Origin: an uncultured Pseudomonadota bacterium
Lineage (GTDB): Bacteria; Myxococcota_A; UBA796; UBA9615
Reading direction: 5' to 3'
DNA: 14,384 nt
Assembly: GCA_937907595.1 (NCBI GenBank)
Contig: CALCXL010000423.1
Span: 1-14,384, forward strand
The notes beneath the pieces were generated by a model. The model made no database searches and was not told where the DNA came from. It was given only the letters and a program-made list of their open reading frames with translations. The position numbers and the translations under genes are program-made. Of the stretch, positions 1 to 6,685 are shown in pieces. The first letter of the stretch is position 1; every line of letters starts with the position of its first letter.

Positions 1-1216
1 CGTGCCCGTTGGAGGTCAGCGACTGCACCGGCGCCCGGCTCTCCAGGAAGCCCTCCAGCACGCCGTCGCGCACCAGCACCGCCGGCTGGGCGGCCACACC
101 CTGGTCGTCGAATAGGTAGTGGCCGCGCAGGTCCTCGCCGGCCAGCTGCTTCTGGGTCGGATCGTCCACCACGCTCAGGAAGGAGGGAAGGATCGACTGA
201 CCCACCTGCTGGCGGAAGGTCTGGGCGTCGTCCACCAGGCGCAGGCGGTGGCCCTCGACGCGGTGGCCGAAGATCTCGTGGAAGAAGACCGCGGAGGCGC
301 GCCCCGAGAGGATCGCGGGGCCGCGGTAGGGCTCCTCGAGGGGGGCGGCCTTCAGGGCCAGGAGGGTCCGCTGCACCTCCTCGGCGGCGGCCACGACGGC
401 TTCGCGGGAGGGCAGCCCCTGGGGCGTCGCGGCGTCGAAGGTCCGGGCCAACACCAGCCCGTCGCCGTCGTCGGCCAACGTGTCCCCTTGCACCAGCACC
501 CGCAAGCGAACCGCGCCGTGCCGCTGCCGGTGACCCTCGCTGCTGACGAACCAGCGCGTCTCCGCCTCCGCGATCATCGTGACGCCGGCGTCGAAGGTGA
601 CGTCGCTGGTGGCAAAGACCGCCGACGCGGCCCGCGCGGTGCCCTCCCAGTCGGCCAGATCCAGGTTTTCCAGGGTGGCGACGGCGCCCAGGTGCTCCGT
701 CGGAGTCTCCGGGGCCAGATCGAAGCCCAGGTCCTCGTCGACGAGCAGCTGCTGATCGCTCAGCACCCGCTGGAAGCGGTCGGCGGCCACCCGGTAGCGC
801 GCGTCGATCTCCCGCCACACCGCGGCCTGGAGCACGTCGGGGTCGTCGCCCAGGCCCATCTCCCGGCCGGCGGGGGGCGCGTCGTCCCAGCCGTAGTCGC
901 GCAGGGGGTGGGTGGAGTCCAGGGCCGCGTCGCCCACGCGCACGTCGGCGTGGATCCAGCGGGCGTCGTTGGGGCCGTAGCCCTGCAGGCCGCCCTCCTC
1001 GCCGTGGATGCGCAGGGTGCGGATCTCGATCGCCTCCAGGCCGATGAAGTAGGGGGGCAGGTCCTTGGTCGACAGGGCCGACGTGGCCCGATCCAGCTCC
1101 GCTTGCAGGGCCTGCAGCACCGGGTCGGCGGGGGGCTCAGCCACCGGGGCTGGCTCCAGCGGGGCAGCCTGGCCGGGGGTGGCGAGCAGCAGGATCGCGA
1201 ACAGGATCGACGTCAT
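1..1216 (-). CDS. Exported TldD/PmbA-family metallopeptidase (C-terminus outside window)
   Basis: Start ATG at 1216 on the minus strand; 405 codons are visible and the frame stays open at the window edge, so the gene is partial. The sequence shows a short hydrophobic N-terminus (residues 3-13, then GQAAP, a plausible signal peptidase I site after residue 17) and, at residues 311-325, FFHEIFGHRVEGHRL. This contains the HExxxH zinc signature of the TldD/PmbA family (H313, E314, H318). Family knowledge: cytoplasmic TldD/TldE process peptides such as microcin B17 and help degrade CcdA. The later zinc-binding cysteine would lie outside the window. The signal peptide suggests an envelope peptidase, although its n-region has no Lys or Arg. 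The ATG overlaps the stop codon of the upstream methyltransferase gene (ATGA), implying translational coupling. A TldE-like partner is not visible. Family assignment is firm; export is likely; the substrate is unknown. Confidence 0.85.
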   Translation of the reverse strand, partial: MTSILFAILLLATPGQAAPLEPAPVAEPPADPVLQALQAELDRATSALSTKDLPPYFIGLEAIEIRTLRIHGEEGGLQGYGPNDARWIHADVRVGDAALDSTHPLRDYGWDDAPPAGREMGLGDDPDVLQAAVWREIDARYRVAADRFQRVLSDQQLLVDEDLGFDLAPETPTEHLGAVATLENLDLADWEGTARAASAVFATSDVTFDAGVTMIAEAETRWFVSSEGHRQRHGAVRLRVLVQGDTLADDGDGLVLARTFDAATPQGLPSREAVVAAAEEVQRTLLALKAAPLEEPYRGPAILSGRASAVFFHEIFGHRVEGHRLRLVDDAQTFRQQVGQSILPSFLSVVDDPTQKQLAGEDLRGHYLFDDQGVAAQPAVLVRDGVLEGFLESRAPVQSLTSNGH

Positions 1217-2571
1217 GGGGCCTCCCGTTGCAGGACCGCAGCGAAGAAGCCGTCGGTGCCGTGCAGGTCCGGTCGCGTCCTCAGACAGCCCCCGGACACC
1301 AGGGTTTCGTCCCGGGGCGGATCGAAGCGGGGGTCGACGCGTCGAAAGCCCGGGGTGGAGCGCAGGAAGGCGTCGACGACGCCGTCGTTCTCCGGGGCGA
1401 AGAGCGAGCAGGTGGCGTAGACCAGCCGGCCTCCAGGGCGCACGAGCGGCGCGAAGCGCTCCAGGATCGCGCCCTGCAGCTTCGGCAGGGAGTGCAGGTC
1501 GGTGGCGTGGGCGATCCAGCGGGCCTGGGGGCGGCGGCGCAGGGCCCCCGAGCCGGTGCAGGGGGCGTCCACGAGCACGGCGTCCACGGCGCCCTCCAGC
1601 TTGCGCAGGCGCTTTGGCAGGCGACCGGCCTCGGGCAGGAGCAGCGGCTCGGTGACGTCGCTGAGGCCGGCGGCGCGCAGGCGGGAGGAGGCTTCTTCCA
1701 GGGCGTCGGCGCGCACGTCGCAGGGGATCAGCCGGCCGCGGCCCTCCATGGCGGCGGCCAGGGCCAGGGTCTTGCCCCCGGCGCCGGCGCAGGCGTCGAC
1801 CACGACCTCTCCGGGCGCGGCTCCCACGAGCTCGGCGATCAGCTGGCTGCCCACGTCCTGCACCATCACCCGCCCCTCGGCGAAGGCGGGGGTGCTGCGC
1901 ACGTCGGCGTGGCCGCGCAGGAGCAGGGCGAGGGGGCTCAGGGGGGAGGGATCGGCGTCCAGCTCGGCGGCCAGGGCGTCGCGATCGCCGCGCAGGACCC
2001 GCAGGGCGAGGGGGGCCCGGCCGTTGAGGGCGTGGGCGACGGCCACGGCTTGATCGCCGAAGGAGCGCAGCAGCTCCCGGGCGATCCAGGTAGGCAGGGA
2101 GGCGGCGGCGCCCAGGGCCTCGTCGTCGGGGGGGTCGGTCTCCAGGACCCAGCCGGTGAGCAGGTGGGCGGGGTCGCGCAGGTCGTCGGCGTCGAACGCG
2201 GCGTCCAGGCCCTGGGGATCCAGCCCGAAGAGGGCGACCAGGCCGGCCAGGGTGCGGGCGCGGGCGCGGGCCATGCGGTTGGAGCCGGGAGGCAGGCCGG
2301 CCAGGTCCACCAGGAGGTCCAAGGTGCGATCGTGGCGGACCAGGGCGTGCAGGACGTCGCCGTGCAGGCGCCGCTTGCGGCTGCCCAGGGAGCGGGCGGT
2401 GCGGCCGGCGCGGGCGATGACGGTGCGGGAGGCGGACCAGTCGGCGCGGGCTTCGGCCAGGGTCTGCGACAGGCCCTCCAGCAGATCGCCCGACGCGAAG
2501 GCCTCCACGCCGGGGGTGAGGGTGGCGACGGGCGCGGCGGCGCGCACGATGCGGGCGGCGGAGCGGTTCAT
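1213..2571 (-). CDS. RsmB/NOP-family RNA (cytosine-C5) methyltransferase
   Basis: A 452-residue protein, close to the usual length of RsmB (16S rRNA m5C967 methyltransferase, about 430 residues). The N-terminal ~230 residues look like the NusB-type RNA-binding region (around residues 62-88, LGSRKRRLHGDVLHALVRHD). The C-terminal half is a class I SAM-dependent methyltransferase: motif I DACAGAGGKT at 259-268, the PCTGSG motif with C338, and ATCS with C388, the expected catalytic nucleophile. The family ending GTDGFFAA is present at 438-445. Both catalytic cysteines are intact, so it should be active. The frame is open far upstream, but ATG 2571 is chosen because it gives the family N-terminus and overlaps the stop of the upstream pseudouridine synthase gene in an ATGA junction. 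It probably acts on rRNA or tRNA cytosine in the cytoplasm; the exact target base is not determinable. Confidence 0.9.
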   Translation of the reverse strand: MNRSAARIVRAAAPVATLTPGVEAFASGDLLEGLSQTLAEARADWSASRTVIARAGRTARSLGSRKRRLHGDVLHALVRHDRTLDLLVDLAGLPPGSNRMARARARTLAGLVALFGLDPQGLDAAFDADDLRDPAHLLTGWVLETDPPDDEALGAAASLPTWIARELLRSFGDQAVAVAHALNGRAPLALRVLRGDRDALAAELDADPSPLSPLALLLRGHADVRSTPAFAEGRVMVQDVGSQLIAELVGAAPGEVVVDACAGAGGKTLALAAAMEGRGRLIPCDVRADALEEASSRLRAAGLSDVTEPLLLPEAGRLPKRLRKLEGAVDAVLVDAPCTGSGALRRRPQARWIAHATDLHSLPKLQGAILERFAPLVRPGGRLVYATCSLFAPENDGVVDAFLRSTPGFRRVDPRFDPPRDETLVSGGCLRTRPDLHGTDGFFAAVLQREAP

Positions 2572-3206
2572 GCGGGCCAATCGTCGGGCAGGGGCACCAC
2601 GGGCGTGGGCTCGAACCAGCCGTCGATGCGCTCGTGGTGCAGGTAGAAGCGATCGCCGGGGCCACCGCCGTAGATGCGGTCGCCGAGCAGGGGCAGGCCG
2701 ACGGACGCCGCGTGCACCCGGATCTGGTGCATGACGCCGGTGCTGATCACGGCCTCCCAGAGGTGGAGGTCGCCCCGCCGCCCCAAGCGTCGGAGTTCGG
2801 TGCGCGCCGGCAACCACTTGCCCCGGTGCGGGGTCCCCTGCCCTCGCAACCAGACCATGCGGCTCTTCTTGCGCTTGTCGTGGGAGATCGGGTGCTCCAC
2901 GACGTGGTGGTGCCAGGGCACGTCGCGGGCGGTGAGGAAGCGGTAGACCTTCTGCAGCCGGTGCGCGGCGAAGGCAGCGCGGCCGCGCTCGAAGCCGTCG
3001 AGGCTGGTGGCCGCGACCACCAGACCGGAGGTGAGGGTGTCCAGGCGGTGCAGGATCCCTCCGTCGAAACCCAGGGGCCAGTCCACCTGGGCCTGCGCGG
3101 GGTGGTCGATCACGGCGCGAGCCAGCAGGCAATCCCCCGAGGGATCGGCGTTGGGCCTCAGCGTGGGCAGCCCCGCGGGCTTCTCCAGGTAGATCCAGTC
3201 GGACAC
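2568..3206 (-). CDS. RluA-family RNA pseudouridine synthase
   Basis: A 212-residue protein, about the size of RluA (219) and without an N-terminal S4 domain. The N-terminus has the family segment IYLEKPAGLPT (residues 5-15). The catalytic motif HRLDTLTSGL (53-62) contains the invariant Asp56. K86-V-Y88 and HQIRVHAASVGLPLLGD (160-176) are further family motifs. It isomerises uridine to pseudouridine in rRNA or tRNA; the target site cannot be assigned. Start GTG 3206 was chosen because it lies just ahead of the first conserved residues and has an AAGG element about 3 bases upstream. The open frame upstream has no family similarity and overlaps the divergent kinase gene. It is the first gene of the minus-strand unit, and its stop overlaps the methyltransferase ATG. 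Two RNA-modifying enzymes in one coupled unit suggests a shared ribosome or tRNA maturation role. Confidence 0.88.
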   Translation of the reverse strand: MSDWIYLEKPAGLPTLRPNADPSGDCLLARAVIDHPAQAQVDWPLGFDGGILHRLDTLTSGLVVAATSLDGFERGRAAFAAHRLQKVYRFLTARDVPWHHHVVEHPISHDKRKKSRMVWLRGQGTPHRGKWLPARTELRRLGRRGDLHLWEAVISTGVMHQIRVHAASVGLPLLGDRIYGGGPGDRFYLHHERIDGWFEPTPVVPLPDDWPA

Positions 3207-3260
3207 CGCCTTAGCTTGCCTGATCGGCTGGGGGGGTGGAGGGCGGGCGGCCCCGAGCCG

Positions 3261-3283
3261 ACGGGGTAGGCTCACCCCGTGAG
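3261..3283 (+). promoter_or_regulatory. Hairpin covering ribosome site and GTG start of the histidine kinase gene
   Basis: Within the 72-bp divergent spacer (3207-3278), ACGGGGT at 3261-3267 is perfectly complementary to ACCCCGT at 3274-3280, with a 6-nt loop. The left arm includes part of the purine-rich candidate ribosome site GGGGTAGG (3263-3270). The right arm includes the first two bases of the GTG start (3279-3281). An alternative pairing of CTCAC (3271-3275) with GTGAG (3279-3283) also exists. Such a structure could lower kinase translation. I see no convincing -35/-10 promoter in the spacer for either direction. Confidence 0.4.
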
Positions 3284-4955
3284 TGGTCCCCGCCCCCTGC
3301 AGACCCCGTTCGTGGCCGCCGCCCTGCTGATCCTCCTGTGCGGGGCGCTGGTGGTCGCACAACGCCGGCACGAGGAGGCGCTGGCGGAGCGGGACGCGTC
3401 CTCCCTCCTGCGCTTGCAGGTGGAGGTGGTGGCCCGTGAGTTCGCGGCGGTGGGCTCGGATCTGGCCTTGCTGGCCGGCGACCCCCGGACCCTGGCGGCC
3501 GCGCAGGGCGACGCAGCCGCGAAGGCGGAGCTCGATCAGGCGCTGGTGCGCTTCTCGGCGGCGCGCGGCACCTACCACCAGGTGCGGATCCTGGACGCGG
3601 ACGGCGGGGAGCGGGTGAGGGTCAACCTGGACGATCAGGGCCCGCGCGCGGTGGGGGCGGCCGAGCTTCAAGCCAAGGGCGACAGGGACTACGTGGCGGG
3701 CGCCCTGGCGCTGTCGCCGGGGCAGGTCTTCGTCTCCCGCTTCGACCTGAACGTCGAGCACGGCCGGGTGGAGGAGCCCGCGCGGCCGACGGTTCGATTC
3801 GCCGCCCCCATCGTGGACACGACCGGGCGCACCCAGGGCGCGGTGGTGCTCAACCAGGGCGCTGCGCGGCTGCTGGAGGAGTTGGGCTCCGTGGCCCGCG
3901 CCGACGCGCTGGACTTCCAGCTGGTGGACCACCAGGGCTTCTGGATCCAGGCTCCCCCCGGCCACCAGCCCTGGGGCTTCGCGCTCCCCCACGCCGACCG
4001 GCTGACCCAGGCCGATCCCTCGCTCTGGTCCGCCATCGACGCGCAGCCCCAGGGCTCACGCCTCGATCGCACGGGGCTGTGGCGCTGGCAGCGCTGGTCT
4101 CCGTCGGGGGACTCCACCCCCGGGCCGCTCCACTTCGTGGCCAGCATCCCCCGATCCGCCCTGCGCGCGCGGTCCCGGCGGCTGCTCGTCTCCCTGGCCG
4201 CGCTGCTGGCGGTGGCGCTGCCCCTGCTCGGCGCGTCGACCGCGTCCTCGGCCCGGGCCGACGGGGAGCGCGACCGGGCCGCCCTGCAACTCGCCGAGTC
4301 CGAGGGCCGATTGCGCCTGCTCACCCTGCGCCTGCTGGAGGGCCAGGAGCGCGAACGGCAGCGGCTGTGCCGGGACCTCCACGACGACCTGGGCCAGATC
4401 AGCACCGCCCTGCGCATCGACAGCGAGACCGCCCGCCGCGCCCCCGACGAAGAGCGGCGGGCGGCGGCCCTGGCGCGGGTGGCGGACAACGCCGAGGTCC
4501 TGCTCGAGCACATCCACCGCATCGCCGCCGACCTGCGGCCAGCCCTCCTGGACGACCTGGGGCTGGCCGACGCCCTGCGCCGCCACTGCGCCGACGTGCA
4601 GGAGCGATCGGGGGTGGAGGTGACCCTGCGCCTCAGCCTGCCACCGGCCCCGCTGCCGTCCGAGGCCGTCGATCACGGCTGGCGGATCCTGCAGGAGGCC
4701 CTGGGCAACGTGGTCCGGCACGCGCAGGCCCGCCGGGTCGAGGTGGAGTTGGGGCGCGAGGACCGAGGCCTCCGCATCGTGGTGGCCGACGACGGACGCG
4801 GCTTCGACCCCTCCTCCGTGCCCCCCTCCAGCCTGGGCCTGCTGGGCATGCGCGAGCGCGCCGAGCTCCTGGGTGGCACCTTCTCCCTGCGCTCGGCGCC
4901 CGACCAGGGCACCCGGATCGAGGTCTGCATCCCCCTCCCCCCCACCGGAGCCTGA
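3279..4955 (+). CDS. Membrane sensor histidine kinase, Cache-like sensor, HisKA_3 (NarL/DesK-type) kinase core
   Basis: A 558-residue protein. TM1 spans about residues 11-27 and TM2 about 301-320, bracketing a ~270-residue extracytoplasmic region of double-Cache size. That region holds YHQVRILDADGGERVRVN (99-116) and FDLNVEHGRVEEPARPTVRF (155-174), resembling Cache-type sensors of other envelope kinases. A coiled linker (about 328-360) leads to the HisKA_3 H-box ERQRLCRDLHDDLGQ, with phospho-acceptor His368. The ATPase domain has an N-box with Asn477, G1 DDGRGFD (504-510), the GLLGMRERAELLGG lid region (520-533) and GTRIEV. All kinase motifs appear intact. The ligand is unknown. Start GTG 3279 follows GGGGTAGG by 8 nt. 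The partner response regulator begins one base after the stop codon. Autophosphorylation and transfer to that regulator is the expected role. Confidence 0.93.
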   Translation: MSGPRPLQTPFVAAALLILLCGALVVAQRRHEEALAERDASSLLRLQVEVVAREFAAVGSDLALLAGDPRTLAAAQGDAAAKAELDQALVRFSAARGTYHQVRILDADGGERVRVNLDDQGPRAVGAAELQAKGDRDYVAGALALSPGQVFVSRFDLNVEHGRVEEPARPTVRFAAPIVDTTGRTQGAVVLNQGAARLLEELGSVARADALDFQLVDHQGFWIQAPPGHQPWGFALPHADRLTQADPSLWSAIDAQPQGSRLDRTGLWRWQRWSPSGDSTPGPLHFVASIPRSALRARSRRLLVSLAALLAVALPLLGASTASSARADGERDRAALQLAESEGRLRLLTLRLLEGQERERQRLCRDLHDDLGQISTALRIDSETARRAPDEERRAAALARVADNAEVLLEHIHRIAADLRPALLDDLGLADALRRHCADVQERSGVEVTLRLSLPPAPLPSEAVDHGWRILQEALGNVVRHAQARRVEVELGREDRGLRIVVADDGRGFDPSSVPPSSLGLLGMRERAELLGGTFSLRSAPDQGTRIEVCIPLPPTGA

Positions 4956-4956
4956 C

Positions 4957-5604
4957 GTGAGCGCAGCCCCGATTCGCGTCCTGCTCGCCGACGATCACGC
5001 GATGGTCCGCGAGGCGCTGTGCCGGGTGCTGGACGACGAGCCCGGCATCGACGTGGTGGGGCAGGCGGCCGACGGCCTCACCGCGCTGACGCGGGCGACG
5101 GAGCTGAAGCCCGACGTGGTGGTCACCGACTACTCCATGCCCGGCCGCGATGGCCCCTCGCTCGTCGAAGCCCTGCGGAGGGCCCTGCCCGGGACCCCGG
5201 TGCTGGTGCTGACCGTGCACGAGGACATCCACTACGCGCTCCGGGCCCTGGAGGCGGGGGCGCAGGGCTACGTCGTGAAGTCCGCGGCCGTGCAGGACCT
5301 GGTGCAAGCCCTTCAGGCCGTGCACGCAGGCGGCATCTGGGTGTCGCCGCGCGTGTCCGAGGCGGTGCTCCGGCGGATGCGGCCGGGGGACCGGAGTCGG
5401 TCGGGCCTGGAGGCGCTCTCGCCCCGGGAGTTCGAGCTGCTGCGCGCCCTGGGCTCGGGCATGGGCCTGCAGGACTGCGCCCGGCACCTGGGCGTGGGCA
5501 CGAGCACCGCCTCCACGTACCGCTCCCGCCTGATGGAGAAGCTGGGCCTCAAGACCACGGCCGACATCATCCGCTTCGCGATCGAGCAGGGGGTCGTGGA
5601 CTGA
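4957..5604 (+). CDS. NarL/FixJ-type response regulator with LuxR-type DNA-binding domain
   Basis: A 215-residue protein. The receiver domain (about 5-122) has the acidic pair D12/D13, phospho-acceptor Asp58 in VVVTDYSMPG, Thr86 in VLVLT and Lys108 in YVVKS, all intact. The C-terminal domain (about 150-212) is a LuxR/GerE-type helix-turn-helix beginning LSPREFELLRAL and containing GVGTSTASTYRSRLMEKLGL. Such proteins bind DNA as dimers after phosphorylation. GTG 4957 is preferred over an in-frame ATG 84 bases upstream, because that ATG lies inside the kinase gene and would add an unstructured leader. The kinase stop (4953-4955) and this GTG are one base apart, indicating a coupled kinase-regulator pair. 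The downstream redox lipoprotein genes, 100 bp away on the same strand, are plausible targets. Confidence 0.94.
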   Translation: MSAAPIRVLLADDHAMVREALCRVLDDEPGIDVVGQAADGLTALTRATELKPDVVVTDYSMPGRDGPSLVEALRRALPGTPVLVLTVHEDIHYALRALEAGAQGYVVKSAAVQDLVQALQAVHAGGIWVSPRVSEAVLRRMRPGDRSRSGLEALSPREFELLRALGSGMGLQDCARHLGVGTSTASTYRSRLMEKLGLKTTADIIRFAIEQGVVD

Positions 5605-5625
5605 TCGCCCCCCCGGCGGACCGCG

Positions 5626-5711
5626 TGTCGGAATCCAACGACAAGAAATCGGCGAGTTCAGCGACAAGCGGGGCGACGTCCACCGTTCCTACACTGGCGA
5701 TCGCTTGTCGC
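5626..5711. promoter_or_regulatory. Cluster of CGACA/TGTCG half-sites, candidate operator for the redox operon
   Basis: The 100-bp spacer between the response regulator and the lipoprotein gene contains TGTCG (5626-5630), CGACA (5639-5643), CGACA (5662-5666) and TGTCG (5706-5710). The first two form a dyad with an 8-nt gap. The last two extend to a perfect 10-base inverted repeat, GCGACAAGCG (5661-5670) and CGCTTGTCGC (5702-5711). The heptamer CGACAAG occurs twice as a direct repeat 23 bp apart. A -10-like TACACT lies at 5690-5695 without a recognisable -35 element, which would suit an activator-dependent promoter. Binding by the adjacent NarL-type regulator is inference from position only. 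Confidence 0.4.
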
Positions 5712-6685
5712 CGCCCGCCCCACTCCCCCCCTCGATGCTCCTCGTGGCCGCCCTCGTGGCCGGCGGGTGCGCCCCGGCGTGGTCCGACGCCTTCGACCCG
5801 GCGGGCTACGGCGCCCTCAGCGGCGTGTGGGGCTCGGGGCCGGCCGACGTCTTCGTGGTGGGCGGGACCGGGGAGCAGGCGCAGATCGTCCACTTCGACG
5901 GGAGCGCCTGGACCGACATGCAGGCCCCCGACGTGCCGCTGCTCGCCTGGGTGACCGGCTGGTCGGCGGATCAGGTCATGGCGGTGGGCATCGACGGCGC
6001 CGCCGCCTGGTACGACGGGTCGGAGTGGACGGCGCTGGACTCCGGCACCGACGAGGACCTCTGGGGCGTGTTCGGCTTCGCGCCCGACGACGTCTGGGTG
6101 GTGGGCGGGGACACCGACGACGCGGGAGCCCCCCCGGTGGTGCTGCACTGGGACGGCAGCCACTTCGAGACGATCGCGCTGGATCCCGACGAGCTCTCCC
6201 GCCAGCCTTCGAGCCTGTTCAAGGTCTGGGGGGTGGGCGACGTCCTCTTCGCTCTGGGCCAGGGCGGCCAGATCCTGCGCTGGGACGGCGCGGCCTGGCG
6301 GGACTCCCCGGCCGGGGCGGGGGCCGACCAGGACTTCGTCTCCCTGTGGGGGACGGAGGAGGATCACATCGTCGCGGTGGGCGGACGCGGCAACGCGCGG
6401 GTGGCGACCTGGGACGGCGCGGCCTGGACCACGCTCAGCCCCAGCGGGGTCGGCGGGCTCAACGCGGTCAGCATGCTCGACGACGGGCGCGCGCTGGTCG
6501 GCGGGCTCAACGGCTACGTCGGCGTCTTCGACCCGGAGACGGGCGAGCTCACGGCGGAGGAGACGCTGCAGGGGGGCGACGTGCACGCCCTCTGGGGCGA
6601 CGGCGAGGGACGGTGGTACGCGGTGGGGGGCCGCTTCGTGGAGCCCTACGCGGGCGCGGCCTGGCTCCGGGAGGGCGGCTCGTGA
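5705..6685 (+). CDS. Lipoprotein with seven propeller-like WGxGxxDVxxVG repeats
   Basis: A 326-residue protein if started at TTG 5705. ATG 5735 is the alternative (316 residues), but it would leave only 11 residues before the lipobox cysteine. A hydrophobic stretch MLLVAALVAGGC ends at Cys22, an acceptable but not ideal lipobox, and the n-region lacks basic residues. The mature part holds seven copies of a roughly 35-45-residue unit, centred at about residues 41-54, 82-95, 120-135, 174-186, 214-227, 253-267 and 295-309. Typical cores are VWGSGPADVFVVGG and VFGFAPDDVWVVGG, each usually followed by a DG-x-x-W segment. Seven units suggest a closed beta-propeller. Such repeats are common in Myxococcota envelope proteins of unknown function. 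Neither start has a convincing ribosome site. The stop overlaps the next gene's GTG (GTGA), so it is coupled to the heme proteins and may be a binding or scaffold subunit. Confidence 0.72.
   Translation: MSPPAPLPPSMLLVAALVAGGCAPAWSDAFDPAGYGALSGVWGSGPADVFVVGGTGEQAQIVHFDGSAWTDMQAPDVPLLAWVTGWSADQVMAVGIDGAAAWYDGSEWTALDSGTDEDLWGVFGFAPDDVWVVGGDTDDAGAPPVVLHWDGSHFETIALDPDELSRQPSSLFKVWGVGDVLFALGQGGQILRWDGAAWRDSPAGAGADQDFVSLWGTEEDHIVAVGGRGNARVATWDGAAWTTLSPSGVGGLNAVSMLDDGRALVGGLNGYVGVFDPETGELTAEETLQGGDVHALWGDGEGRWYAVGGRFVEPYAGAAWLREGGS

Noticed and set aside
119..1420. Plus-strand open frame of about 430 codons opposite the TldD-type gene
   Set aside because: The minus strand gives a signal peptide and HExxxH in one continuous frame; the plus translation is biased and featureless.
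1228..2646. Long plus-strand open frame of about 470 codons opposite the methyltransferase gene
   Set aside because: It encodes Gly/Ala/Gln-rich low-complexity sequence with no motif, while the opposite strand has a complete methyltransferase with both catalytic cysteines. It is a GC-bias shadow.
2568..3992. N-terminal extension of the pseudouridine synthase into the kinase gene region
   Set aside because: The extra residues show no family similarity and would overlap a well-supported kinase gene. GTG 3206 begins right at the conserved N-terminus.
5767..6681. N-terminal extension of the tandem DHOR protein across the propeller lipoprotein gene
   Set aside because: The extension is Arg/Gly-rich and out of frame with the clear propeller repeats. 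GTG 6682 gives a perfect lipobox.
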